Source: Progne subis subis
Lineage: Eukaryota; Chordata; Aves; Passeriformes; Hirundinidae
Direction of reading: 5' to 3'
NCBI GenBank assembly: GCA_022316685.1
Contig: JAKJHU010000462.1
Span: 62,001-126,000, forward strand
Length of the DNA stretch: 64,000 nucleotides
Notes under the pieces: generated by a model
What the model was told of the DNA's origin: nothing
The model's database searches: none
What the model saw: only the letters and a program-made list of their open reading frames with translations
Shown here: positions 32,605 through 44,240 of the stretch, piece after piece
Layout of the letters: each line of letters starts with the position of its first letter
Numbering within the stretch: the stretch's first letter is position 1
Translations under genes and position numbers: made by a program

Positions 32605-34148
32605 GACTGCTCTCTCTGGCCGTGGGGCCAGCGGGGTCCAGGACCCCTCTGGGCGCCCACCCAGAATTTTCTGGGAAGAGGGCTCCTGCGGTCCTGCTGA
32701 CCACCCGGGGAAAGACCAGAACCTGCTGGAACTACGGACAGAAGGTGTGTTTATACTTGAAAAGAGGTACCTTGGTATAGGCGGTTGGTAAGACACTGAG
32801 AGACGTCTCGTGCACAACACACGCCTCTTGGGTTTGTTTGTAACAGCTGTGACAGCTCTGCGGAGCCTGGTGTCAGTGGTTTGGTATCCGTGTCCCATCG
32901 TGGGGACAGCGGTGACTGGGTTTTGTTGTGTCAGCTCGCAGTTGAAAGGTGCCTTGGTAGTCCGTGTCCCGTGAGGGGGCAGCGGCGGCAGTGAAAGAAC
33001 CGGTGTTGTTGTTGTGTATTAGGAGCAGTGGTGGCTCCGGTTTCAGTTTGTGGTTTAAAGGTACCTTGACAATCCATAATCCGAGTGGCGAGCCCGTGCT
33101 GGGACGCGAAGGGTCTCGTTGTGGGTGGCGGAAAATCCCGATTGCGGCCCCGCGCACACCGGGTGTGTGTGGTGGGAACGGATCCGCGTTTTGTGGTCTC
33201 GTGGTTTGGTGTGTCTGTGTCTTCAGGTGTGGAAGAATTATTGGTGCATCGTATGTATCGTGGTCTGTGAGAGTTTGTGTTGTAAGCGTTTTGATTTGTG
33301 TGATTTTGGAGGGTGTTAGTAACCTGTGTGGTTTTAGGAGTGCTGCAAGCTTGAAGTTGTAAAAGCCTTTTGAATTCCCCGCCTGATCAGCGGAGGGATC
33401 CCTCTGTTTGAGAGAGAGGAAGGATTTAAAGTGGTAGTTTTGTATCCAGATTGCGTGCTGCAGGGGAATTAGACTGTGTGTGAGCTTGAACAGCGTGTGC
33501 TTTTGGCAACAGCATTTTGCTGACGTTTTGTTAGATGAAAAAAGCATTTGTGTAAGTTAAAATTGCTTATTTTTTGAGCTAAGAGGAGAGAGAGGCGTAA
33601 GGCGGTTTCAAACCTGAGCCAGCCCCAGCAATTGGGAGGGGGTGATTTGTTTCCCCGGTAACCGCAGGGGAATCCAGGCTCTGCAGCCTCGGGCCGCGTC
33701 TCTAAACTCCCTGTAAAACCCTAAGAAGGTTTTTTAGCGAGTGAGGGTTTTAGTTAAAAAAATGTGGTTTTGCTTGTTTGTGAGGCTTGCAGTTGCTAGA
33801 GTGTGTGGTAATATTTTGAAGTCCTGGTGGTGCAGTCCCTAAGCACAGAGGAGTGGAGAGGCAGCGTGGGATCAGGGTTACCCCCCACCTCCTTCTCACG
33901 GAGGGATTTGTGTGTGGTGTCCCGGCCGAGATCCGTAGGATTTTTCGGCGACACCTTGTTGAAACTTCTGATGGAGTGTGTTTGGGGTCGTGAGGGACCC
34001 CTGGCTATTTTCTTTGCGAGCCTAAAACGGTTGGTGTTTGGAGTTGGGTCTCTCTAAGAAAAGGCTTTGATTGTGTGCAGAAAGCAGAGAGCCCAGAACC
34101 TATGACCAGAGCTGGCAGAAAGAGCCGAGAAATTTTTGGTGCTGAGAT
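32605..34148 (+). other. ERV-A leader (right) with 132-codon ORF
   Basis: Contains the hypothetical ORF 32,964-33,362 (same length as in the left copy) and the spaced GGTACCTTG-like repeats near 32,766, 32,947 and 33,059. Ends at the gag deletion junction, where the leader is joined directly to a capsid-coding ATG. Confidence 0.55.
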
Positions 34149-35067
34149 ATGATTAAGCAGCATTCACCTGATGGGGCAGAACTGCAACTGCTACTTGGTG
34201 CCTTAACAGAAACTGAGGAGCAATTAGTTTTGGAAGTGGCTGGGGATCTGGCTGAGGATGATTGTAGGACAACACAGGAGGATGTTAAAGATGTATTTCC
34301 CTTTCAAGACCCAGGCTGGGATCCTAATGATGATGAGGGGTTAGGACGGTTCAAGAGATACCAAGAACTGATATTAAAAGGACTAGAAAGAGCAATCCCC
34401 ACAGCCATAAACTGGTCAGTGTTATATGCTATCAAACAGGGCCCCTCTCAAACACCTTCTGAATTTCTAGATCACCTGCGAGACGCAATGCGCCGACACA
34501 CACCACCCTGGATCCTGGATCTGGTGAAGGAACACAGCAATTAATAAATTTATTTTTAGGACAATCCACAGGAGACATCAGGTGGAAACTCCAAAAGATC
34601 CGGGGTCCAAACAGCCGGAATTTAAAAACTTTACTAAATAAAGCATAAAAAGTTTTTAGTAACCAGAAAGAAGGATATAAACAAGGGATTCAAACAGCCG
34701 GAATTTAAAAACTTTACTAAATAAAGCATAAAAAGTTTTTAGTAACCAGAAAGAAGGATATAAACAAGGGATTCAAACAGCCGGAATTTAAAAACTTTAC
34801 TAAATAAAGCATAAAAAGTTTTTAGTAACCAGAAAGAAGGATATAAACAAGGGATAAAGAACTTAGTAGCAGTAGTAAAAAAGAGAAAAGAGAAAACGTG
34901 GGCAAGGTCCACCAAAACAAGGACCACCCCGACTAGGAAAAGATCAATGTGCATTTTGCAAGAAATTTGGTCACTGGAAAAACCAGTGCCCAGAATTAAG
35001 AAAGGGTGATGAACATAGAAAAGGTGATCAGAAAAAGGAAAAAGTAGTTGCTCATGTAAAGGAGGAC
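34149..35067 (+). pseudogene. ERV-A gag remnant (capsid and nucleocapsid, right)
   Basis: Matrix and p12 are deleted. The capsid frame 34,149-34,544 keeps QGPSQTPSEFLDHLRDAM and ends in a stop. The 83-bp triplication follows, then a nucleocapsid CCHC knuckle, CAFCKKFGHWKNQC (34,948-34,989), in frame with the TGA at 35,068. It cannot make a full Gag. Confidence 0.8.
34609..34854. repeat. 83-bp tandem triplication in ERV-A gag
   Basis: Units start at 34,609, 34,692 and 34,775 (AAACAGCCGGAATTT...), nearly identical. The left arm has one unit. 83 is not a multiple of 3, so each extra unit shifts frame and adds stops. Confidence 0.95.
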
Positions 35068-35316
35068 TGAGGGGGACCGGAGGGCCCTACCCCAGGGGAC
35101 CCTCTGGTTATAGTCAAACTGGGGAACAAAGAAAAAGAAGTAAAATTTTTGATAGACACAGGAACAACATTTTCCGTGTTGAATAAGGCCCTAATACCTG
35201 TAACCAATGACTATGTTATGGTAAAAGGGGCAACTGACCAATCTGAAAGAGCTTATTTTTGCAAACCATTGAAGTATAAATTAAGTAAACAGTAGGGCGT
35301 CCATCGATTTTTATAC
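35068..35316 (+). pseudogene. ERV-A protease (right), after an in-frame TGA
   Basis: TGA at 35,068-35,070 separates nucleocapsid from protease in the same frame, followed by GC-rich GGGGGACCGG. The active-site DTG is at 35,155-35,163 (LIDTGTTFSV; the left copy has the usual Ala after DTG). A second in-frame stop, TAG, lies at 35,293-35,295. Confidence 0.75.
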
Positions 35317-36825
35317 ATGCCTAATGCTCCAGCTGCACTTTTGGGCAGAGATTTGCTAGAGCAGCTGGAAACAAGAATAATATTCAAAAATGGGGAAATG
35401 AGTTTGGAGGTAAAGGATCAACAATATGTAGAACTGTTAAGCTTAATGCTAATAACCAAAGAAATTGAAGTGGCAAGTGAAAAGGAAAATTTTAGGAAAA
35501 TAATGGATCAAGTATTTCCAGGAGTATGGGCCTCCAATATACCAGGGAGAGCAAAGAATGCACTACCAGTGCAAATCAGGCTTAAAGAGGGAGGACAGCC
35601 AGTAAGGGTTAAACAATACCCCCTAAAGAAAGAAGATATAGAAGGGGTTAGCCCAATTATTGAGAACTTTCTGCAGCTAGGACTACTGAGAGAGTGTCAA
35701 TCTGATTTTAATACTCCTATTCTGCCAGTAAAGAAACCTGATGGGTCATACAGATTAGTACAAGATTGAAGGGCTGTTAACAAGGTAACTGAAGACTTGT
35801 ATCCAGTGGTTGCCAATCCCTACACCTTGTTAACCCGTTTAACACCTGAACTAACTTGGTTTACTGTTCTAGATCTAAAGGATGCTTTCTTTTGCCTCCC
35901 TCTCCATGAAGCCAGACAGAAAATTTTTGCATTCGAGTAGAAAAGCCCTAAAACTGGAAGAAAAACTCAGCTCACATGGTGTCTTACCACAGGGGTACAA
36001 GAATTCCCCCACTATATTTGGGGAGCAGCTTGCCAAGGATTTAGAGTCCAGGGAACCTCCACCAGGAGAAGGACAGTTACTCCAGTATGTGGATGATCTC
36101 TTAATAGCCACCCGGACCCAGGAGACATGCGTGGACTGGACGGTAAGCCTCCTAAACTTTCTAGGCCTGCAGGGGTATCGAGTATCCCAGAAGAAAGCCC
36201 AAACAGTGAGGCAAACAGTTATTTACCTGGGTTATAAAGTGAGTGCTGGACAAAGGACTCTGGGGCAGGATCGCAAGGAAGCAATATACCAGACCCTGAA
36301 ACCTCAGACAGTGAAAGAACTAAGAACCTTTTAGGCATGACAGGGTGGTGCAGACTGTGGATTTATAACTATGGATTGCTTGTTAAACCTCTGTATGACT
36401 TGATCATGGAAGGGAGCAGAGCTCTTCAGTGGACAAAAGAAGCAACTCAAGCCTTTGACCAACTAAAGAAAGCCCTTATGTCAGCTCCAGCCCTAGGACT
36501 TCCAGATGTGAGTAATCCATTTTTCCTGTTTTCCCACAAGGAACAAGGGATTGCCTTGGGAATATTAGCACAGAACTTAGGCCCGTACCAGAGGGCAGTG
36601 GCCTATCTTTCCAAACAACTGGACACAGCAGCTAAAGGATGGCCAAGGTGCCTCAGAGCAGTTGCAGCAGTAGCAATAAACATCCAAGAGGCACGCAAAT
36701 TCACCCTAGGCCAGAAGATGACTGTGCTAGTATCTCACACGATGTCTGCAGTCCTTGAGGCAAAAGGGGGACATTGGCTCTGCCCACAGAGGTTTCTGAA
36801 CAAGATGATGTTGAAATTGTGGTAG
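35317..36825 (+). pseudogene. ERV-A reverse transcriptase (right)
   Basis: Frame 35,317-35,769 ends at the TGA after YRLVQD. Frame 35,882-36,334 holds YVDD at 36,086-36,097 and QKKAQTVRQTVIYLGY. The thumb/connection frame is 36,337-36,825. At least one stop and two frame changes occur; a stop also follows at about 35,938, near the left arm's solo-LTR target. RT would copy the RNA genome in an intact element. Confidence 0.85.
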
Positions 36826-38150
36826 CTAACATTGTGACCCCAGCTTCCTTCCTCAGCGGGAGTACGGGAGAACCAGTGATCCATGAGTGCCTGGAGACCA
36901 TTGAAGCCACCTACTCCAGCCGCCAGGATCTGAAGGACACCCCGCTTGAGGATGCTGAGACCTGTTTGCTGATGGAAGCAGCTATGTCATCAGTGGAAGA
37001 AGACATGCTGGGTACGCAGTTACCACAAGCAAGGAGGTGATAGAGTCTGGACCATTAACATCTACAGGGACTCAAGGTCTGCATTCGGGGTGGTTCATGC
37101 TCACAGAGCCATCTGGAAGGAAAGAGCACTGCTGAATTCACAAGGCAAGAGTATTAAACACGCACAAGAGACACTGAGGCTATTAGATGCCGTACAGCTA
37201 CCTGAGAGAGTAGCCATAATGCACATCAAGGCACACCAAAAAGTGAGCTCTGAACTGGAGGAAGGGAATGTGCTGGCAGACAGAGAGGCAAAAGAAGCAG
37301 CAAAAGGTGAAGTACCCGATAAGGCTGTTGAGGCAGCATTGATTCCAGATGGAAAAGTTTCTATTGAAGCCAAAAAGGCAAGTTATACCCAGGAGGGATG
37401 AGCTGTAACACAAGAAGGGAAACTTGTAGTACCCTCCTATTTGTTGTGGTCATTAGTACAGAAGGAACATGAGAAAACACACTGGGGAATGGATGCCCTG
37501 TATAACCATTTGACAGAAAGAATCATGGCCAGGAAATTGCAGGGCACAGTGATCCAAGTAACTCATCAGTGTAGTCTTTGCCTCTGAACTAACCCTAAAA
37601 ATACCCCAAAGCCTAAAGTGGGACAAACTGGGAAAGGTTGTGGACCTGGGCAACAATGGCAAATTGATTTTACAGGACTGCCCAGGAAGGGAGGGTATCG
37701 TTACCTATGGGTGTTAACTGATACCTTTTCAGGATGGCCAGAAGCCTTTCCTGCCAGGACAGCTGAGGCCCGAGAGGTGACCAAAGCGCTGTTGCAAGAG
37801 ACAATACCATGATTTGGAGTTCCAGCCACCATATCCTCAGACAGGGGACCACACTTTATTTCGATATATGGTGGCCCGAAATAAACAACTTAGAGAAATT
37901 GAGAAATATGGGGCTGGAACTCAAAGCAGAGAACTAGATGGGCCAGTACATAATTGTACAACCTGGGGATTAGCTGTATGTTAAGGCTTTTACAGGAAAA
38001 ACCTTGGAACCACAGTGGAAGGACCATTCCAGGTGCTCCTCACTGCCTTCACTGCAATCAAGATCAAAGAACAGAAGGCCTGGATCCATCACTCCTGAGT
38101 GAAGAAAGCCCCAGATGGAAGTTAGAAAGTCACACCAGGAGATAACAAAC
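36826..38150 (+). pseudogene. ERV-A RNase H and integrase (right)
   Basis: The RNase H end (37,090-37,401) has IKAHQK and DREAKEAA. The integrase zinc-binding region (37,465-37,590) has HEKTHWG and CSLC followed by TGA. The core frame 37,618-37,812 has WQIDFTGLP, then a stop. SDRGPHF follows, but the segment with the catalytic Glu is missing before the C-terminal GPFQVLLTAFTAI-type region at about 38.0-38.1 kb. The missing segment is shared with the left copy. Confidence 0.8.
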
Positions 38151-40024
38151 TAAAGCTGAAGCTCACTCAGAACAAGAAATGAATGGACTAATAGTTATTA
38201 TGGACATTATGTAGAAAGTTGTAACTATTGTAGTAATTACCTGAACCATAACAAGAGTTAATGCAATACCACGTAGGTATAATGTCACCGAGATACACTG
38301 GTACTAAGGAAGAGCTTATGATCCTTACTCTCGTAAGGCTTTAAACAAGATACTAAAAGGCACAAATGCAAACTTGTAGGAAAGAAGAGATGTTTGAGGA
38401 TGTAAGTATGTATTTGTACAGAATAGGTTCCATGAGGCTTACCATCCACCCATGAAACTCCTCCAGATCCAGATCCTGAATGCTGTGATAAATGCTTGAG
38501 TAAATGTCTGGAGTTTAGACTCAAAATAGAGGAGTGTGTGATAAGGGGCTCTGACATTGACTTTAACATCACTCAGGGATGTACTGAGTTCCATAAGAAC
38601 CAGACCAAAATTACTCCACCAGTGCCAGGAAAGGCTGTGATCACCAAGGTGCCAGCTATTCCAGAAGTAGAGGAACAAATAACTCCTGTAGTTACCAAAA
38701 TTAAGCCATAAGCTCCTAAGAAGACAGGAGTTAAGAAGCTGGTTCAGTAGCAGTCTTTAAAACAAGTAAAAATAGGAGTACAAGTAAATGGCTTTTACAT
38801 TTAGCCAGAATGTGCCCCATTTCTCAGGAACTCCTTTATAGACTAGACCACTTGAGTTCAAAAAGTATGCCTCCCAATTTTAAGAATAAGAGGAATCTGG
38901 CTAAGTTGCTAAGAACTGGACTAGAAGTGTTACCAGAATGAGAAAACACAGAAGAGTGAGATCATGAAGTAATAATTAATGCGCTAGGCACAGCTAGTGA
39001 AAACATCTCGCTGGCTCTAGAGTGTACTCAAGCACAACTGTAGATGCAATCAGTAGCTGCTGCAGTTATCAAGGGAATTAGAAAAGGAACATTCCCTGCT
39101 GAAATTTGCAAAATTGTCTGGGACAATGCCTCTAATATAGAAAGAGAACTTCAGTCTTAGTGGACTTTAGTCAATTTCACCTATAAGCCTGTAACTAGTA
39201 AAGTAATATGTGTCAGGAAACTTAATTCACCCAGGATTCCCCTAGGATTAAACCATGAAGGGACTGTATTGTCTCCTAAACACAGAATATGGGCATGAGA
39301 AATTGGAGGAAAGTGGCAAACCATTAACCTAGAGCCCTGTTCTATAAAGAAACAATGAAGGTACATATGTGATAGAAAGTGATAAAGACACATGTTTAGA
39401 CACAGACCAAAGCATTTGCCGCTTTGAAACACATTCAGGCAGACAACTTCACTTGTGTATATAGGACAAGGCTGTGTCTGCCTTAGGACAGCATGCCCCG
39501 CCATAAAGAGAGACAACCAAACTGGAGATGAGACTCAATTCAATTTGTGTTCACAATTTTGTTAGAATTAAAGAATGTGGTTTTGCTATCAGGCAACTGT
39601 AATATCACATCAATATATAAAGGCCAACCTAAATCTTAAAAGAAATTAGAGATAGAGAGAAAAAGAGATTAATTGTGATACACCATGATACAGACACCAT
39701 CAAAAGGGTTTTTAAAAAGCTTAAGGAATATTTGTCTCATCATTAGTGGGATGTGCTTTTTCAAGTGGTCACCGACAGCAACCAGTATACTGAATGCCTT
39801 AATCCACCCTATAGTTGTGTTGCTTATTTGAATCAACATAAGTTAAGTGTTATCTGTTGTAATACTTGTTTAGAATTGGAAGATGCTGCGATAGTGGCAG
39901 CTTTAACATCACTGTCAAAGGTGTATGGCTTGGTCTTGAGAGACACTAGCTGTACGGCTTAGATAGATGAAGGAGACTCTGTATACTGAGTAAAGGAATT
40001 TACTAATTTCAAAGAAGTGGGGAA
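38151..40024 (+). pseudogene. ERV-A Env-region remnant and polypurine tract
   Basis: No long frame remains; short ones (38,496-38,711; 39,753-39,962) contain Asn-X-Ser/Thr and Cys-rich pieces (DIDFNITQGC; NPPYSCVAYL) consistent with a decayed envelope glycoprotein. Position between integrase and 3' LTR supports env. The purine-rich AAAGAAGTGGGGAA just before 40,025 fits the polypurine tract. The left copy of this region is outside the window. Confidence 0.5.
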
Positions 40025-40713
40025 TGAGGCATTAATTTGAAGAATTAAGGATTTCAAAGAAAGTTAAGATAATAGTTGCTGAATTAGCTGAAGTAGATAG
40101 GTAAGCTTTGTTCGCAGTTAACAGAGGCCGGATCTTAGATAAACTATCCCGGATTTAGTAACTCATTGCTTGTCAGTTTTATGTTTATGTAGCTGTGCTT
40201 GTAACAAAAAACCAAAATGTGGTAAATAGGACATAAGAGAGCTGCAGATTTCCTGCTTAAAAGAACCGTTGAACACAGGAAACTGTAAGTTCTACCAAGG
40301 ATTCATTTGTCATGAATACATTGAAAAGCAGAAAGGTCAGAACAAGAAAGACTCATCTTACTTCCTCATTTTTAGTGACTCCTCCCCAGAACAGAGCCCC
40401 GACTCATTTTAGGAAACAAACTACGCATGCCTAATAACCTTTATGCCAATTAACTTACGAAGCGAGGAATGGGAGGTGACGAGGGTATGAATGTGTATTT
40501 GTATTTTAGGTATTCAACAATTTGTAAATAAAAGGCTTTGTAATTACCTGTAAATTTTGCAGCGGGTATTAGGGAGATATCCCGAGTGCAGCCCAGCCGT
40601 AATAAACATACACTTCCGAACTTGAACCTGTTAAGAGAGTTTTTGTCCGTCACAGTTAGGTATCGATACTAGATCAATACCCATATAATATCCACATTTC
40701 TTTAATGAGTCAC
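40025..40713 (+). repeat. ERV-A 3' LTR (right)
   Basis: Starts TGAGGCATTAA and ends GAGTCA. It aligns with the 5' LTR throughout but with roughly one difference per eight to ten bases by eye. The TATA box is degraded to TATGAATG. Confidence 0.85.
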
Positions 40714-40889
40714 TCCACTCAGCCGAAGGGCGTTGGGGGTTTTCCCTTTTTGGGGACAATCAAAGCCATTGCACTGCCGCTCCTAATTCGGGGTAGGAGA
40801 ACTGACGGCTTTCCTCTGAGCCGGTGGCAGCGAACACGCAGGGCTGGGAAAGGCGGGCCGGGAGCTGCGGAGAACTTTGTTTGTGTTTT

Positions 40890-41230
40890 TTCAGATGAAC
40901 GCCGACTCGGGCCCGGGCCCGTGCCAGGGCTGTTGCTCATCTCCGCCTTTCCCCTCACACAGCCCGGGGGGCCCGGAGAGCGCGGGCCGAGGCTGGGCCG
41001 TGTGCACAGCCCGCCGCTGGCTGCGATTGGGCGATGGTGCCGTCACTCGTGGTTGTGGCGCGCTGATTGGGCAGAGCGGGGCCAAGCCCGGCCCCGGGGC
41101 CGCCCCCTCCCCGGGCGCCCCTGGCGCAGCAGAGCCGCCATTGGCGGAGCGTCTGTGCGGGCCCGGGAGCGGCGGCAGCGGCCGGAGCCCGGGGAGGCGG
41201 CGGCGGAGCTCGGAGGCGGCCCCAGCGCAG
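40890..41230 (+). promoter_or_regulatory. CpG-island promoter and possible first exon
   Basis: Very CpG-dense, with three ATTGG (CCAAT) boxes at 41,026, 41,066 and 41,140, GC boxes (GCCCCCTCC) and a candidate exon ending GCGCAG/GTGGGA at 41,230. This looks like a housekeeping-type first exon. No downstream coding exon is found on this strand before ERV-B begins, so the gene is unknown or severed. Confidence 0.5.
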
Positions 41231-41474
41231 GTGGGAGCCGCGCTGGGTTGTGCCGGGGCTCGGGGCTGGCTGCAGGCCGAGGGCGCGTCCGGGGTCTGTG
41301 GCGGGTTCCTTGTGCCGTGTCCGCCCCGTGTTGCCCGTGGCCTGAGGGCGCTGCGGGAGCGGCTGCCCGCGGTCTCCTTGCCGCTGGGGCCTGGGCAGGA
41401 GCCGGTGCCGGAGCAGCGCTGCCTCGTCCCGCTTCCTGTGGGGAGCACGGAGGTGGCTGCCGTGTCCCTGGGAC

Positions 41475-41940
41475 TGGGCGAGAAAATTCACATCTCCAGA
41501 GGTTTCTGTCCCCAAAGGAGACAGAGGAGTCCTGTAAAAGTGACTTTATTCCTGAACAAAGGGAGAGGCCATGCGGCCTTTGCCATGGGGTCTCTCCAGT
41601 TGTTGTAGTACGCAGCCTCCTTTTTATCCAGATTTTGCGTCCTGCAACCCCCTTCTCCCTTTGCCCAGTGGCGAAGGTACTTGGAAAGTTGAGACTTCCC
41701 GATCTGCCTACTGCGTGTCCTCGTTAATATGCACTCCGCGTTTTGTATAACATCCGATATTCATGGCTCTGTTCAGTCTTTGTTCTTCTCGATGTTCAGG
41801 GAATTTAGCAGGATCTTGGCTGAGCAGCAGTCCGTGTCAATGAGTAGCATTTTCTGAAACTGATGGTTTCTCCTATTACTTTATTTCCAAGTCCCCGGCT
41901 CTATCTCCAAGCAGATTCACTGTTTGACTGTGTTTTTCTT
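41475..41940 (-). repeat. ERV-B 3' LTR (copy c)
   Basis: Minus strand: GGATAAAAAGG (TATA-like) then AATAAAGTCACTTTTACAGG. Considerably diverged from the 5' LTR at 48.07-48.53 kb. Exact limits uncertain. Confidence 0.65.
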
Positions 41941-42065
41941 CCTGGTTCCTGTTTGGATTTGGGATTCTTCTCAGTGACCTCCTTCCCTGTCCTTTGGAGC
42001 CGTTTGTGGCTCAGGAGGCCTGGCTGCCAGCTGCATCCCTTGCTCCCGTGCTGAATGAGCTGCAC

Positions 42066-42888
42066 TCAGCAAGGTGTCTGTGCATGGTCAAAAGATGAGA
42101 GTTGCTGTAGCACAGAAGAGGAGAAAGAGCATTCGTTTGACCCATGGTGTGCCAGGGAACCACGAACCTGTGTCCCCTTCCCATCCTTTCCACGTTTGGA
42201 GCAATACATGAGCTGCTTTCTCACTTCCTTTGTTATCTGTTTCACCACTTTTTGGTTGTTGTCTATTTGCCAAAAGGATCTCGAGTCATTTAATTTTCCA
42301 CACTGTGCTCCTCCTTCTGCTAATAGATAATCTGATCCCATCCCATGGTGAAATGTCTCATTCTTCATTTGAGTGTATTGATCGGCCAGACTCAGGAGCT
42401 GGATCTCTATGGTTGGTTATTATTTCGAGGATATCTTGTCATCTAATTATGGCATTGAAATGATAAATGGGTTCTCTGGCTCCTGATATGAATTCTTTTG
42501 GGTTCCCAGGGGCTGCTCCATGGTGTTGTAGGATTTGTTCTGGTGGCCGTTCTTCTTTTCCCCATTTTTGGTTGCTCCCTCCAGCCAGGGCTGCATCAAT
42601 TGATCTCTTTTCTCTAATTAAATCATCACATCCTTGGATTCCCAACTGATTTCTCTGAACTTGTGGTAGCAAGAACACCCCAGTGGTCTCATGCTCCCTG
42701 TGTGACCTAGACAGTGACAGCACATGTTGGAGTGGGGAGAGGGATGATTCCCCCCCAGTTCTTTTAGTGAAGTTTTCACAGCATTCTCCATTTGCTGTTT
42801 TCCTTTGCAGCTGCCCCAGTTTCTGTTGCAGAGTCAGGTATCCTGAGTGTGAGCTCTGCCTTTGGCTGTGCAAATTCCATCTGAGCAA
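42066..42888 (-). pseudogene. ERV-B Env remnant (copy c)
   Basis: Two frames: 42,439-42,888 (SRSHREHETTGVFLLPQVQR) and 42,066-42,368 (HHGMGSDYLLAEGGAQCGKL). The second resembles the region before the membrane anchor of a gammaretroviral transmembrane subunit. A gap between them lacks an open frame. Confidence 0.55.
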
Positions 42889-42999
42889 GCAGGCAGAGCT
42901 TGGGCTGAGGGGCAGAGGGAATCAGCCCAATTCCTGCCCCAGGCAAGAAGAGGCATTGTCCACACTTTTCCCCAGCAGTGTTACTTTCCATTTCTAAAT

Positions 43000-44240
43000 C
43001 TCCTCTCCTGGCTGCCTGGAGCCAAGCTTCTCTTCCAGAGCAGCCATTGAATGATTCACATGTGTTTCCCCCACAATCTTTTTTGTTCTTTTAATTTTTT
43101 TTAAACCATATTATATTACCTGTTTATGCCTTAACGAGTCACGTTTAAAGCTCTTCCAGTTTTGCAGAATGCAAGCTAAAGGTGACCATCGAAAAATCCA
43201 TACCAAAATTTTGCCATTACTAAGAGCCACACACAAACCTACACAAAAACATTCCAAAGCAATCAAGTTTTTTCTCCTTCTTCTCCAAGGACTGAAAAAT
43301 TGATTCTCACACCCCTGGCCCAAACCTAACTGACAATATAAAAGTAGGCTTATTACGAAAATTTATTCTAATGGTGTAATCTTTTCACTGAAACTCTGGG
43401 AAAAACGCAAAACTCCAAAAATATCTTTCGTGTTTAAGAGTCAAGGCATTACTCAGTTCTGGACAGGATGTGCAACAGAAATCATTTCAACCACACATAG
43501 CCCGAGTGTGCAGAGAAAATAATTCCACAACACATGAGTTTTACTAGATTTTTCCTAAACTTTAAACAGCCTGAACTCATAAAATCCATTGGTTTCATGT
43601 TCATTGCTTCCCATTTGTGAAGTACTTAATATTGGTTTCCTGTTGGAGCCGAATTTCTTTGCCTGTGATATTAATTAGGTCTACACTCCTGGATTTTCTT
43701 ATCAGCCTTTTCCAGACCAGGTGTCTCCAACTATTCCGGGGCAGGGTCTGGGGCAGATGTTCTTTGCTGGTTGCTGATGGGCTTTGATGTTTTGTTGATG
43801 GTCGTTATCTTTGTGGGGATCTTTTGTGCTCTTCCAGTCTGTTGAGATGTGAAACTCATCCCTGTAGAATGGTGTAACATCCCTTAAAAATGAAACCTTT
43901 AAAATTCCTTTCCCCAGGGCAAAGGCAAATCAAGCCTGAGTAGAGAAATAAAAGAAGAAATAATTTTAAAGTTGGAATATTTTCAGCAATTTAATGGCAG
44001 CCAGCCCAGTGTGTGAGTGTGCTTGAGCCCCAGAGTGGAATTGTCCCGTTGTGTTCCCCAGCAGCTGTGGCGAGTGCAGGCACAGAAAGCCCTGAAGCTG
44101 CAGCAGTGGCAGCAAGGATTGGCCCGCAGTGGCTGGAGATGCCAAAGGAGGGTGCCCAGGCAGACTATTGCAGCAGAGGATGTGTGGGCAGGCACAGGGG
44201 CTTCCCCTGCTGTGGAGCCCTGGCTGCTGCTGCCTTGCCT
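43000..44240 (-). other. ERV-B copy c region between integrase and Env
   Basis: About 1.2 kb, AT-rich in 43.1-43.9 kb. The minus frame 43,111-43,323 (hypothetical) has a hydrophobic centre. Decayed Env surface-region sequence is plausible from position but not shown by motifs. Confidence 0.35.

Larger units (their letters stand above)
31906..40713 (+). mobile_element. ERV-A right copy, LTR-to-LTR provirus
   Basis: Both LTRs, primer site, leader, deleted gag, protease, RT, RNase H, integrase and Env-region remnants are in order over 8.8 kb. It lacks about 1 kb of gag present in the left copy and carries an 83-bp triplication. No matching target duplication is seen outside the LTRs (GATGT before, CTCCA after). 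The two LTRs differ much more from each other than the two arms' 5' LTRs do. Confidence 0.9.

Noticed and set aside
34609..34854. Origin iterons or a regulatory repeat array
   Set aside because: It lies inside gag and the left arm has a single unit, so it is a simple tandem duplication.
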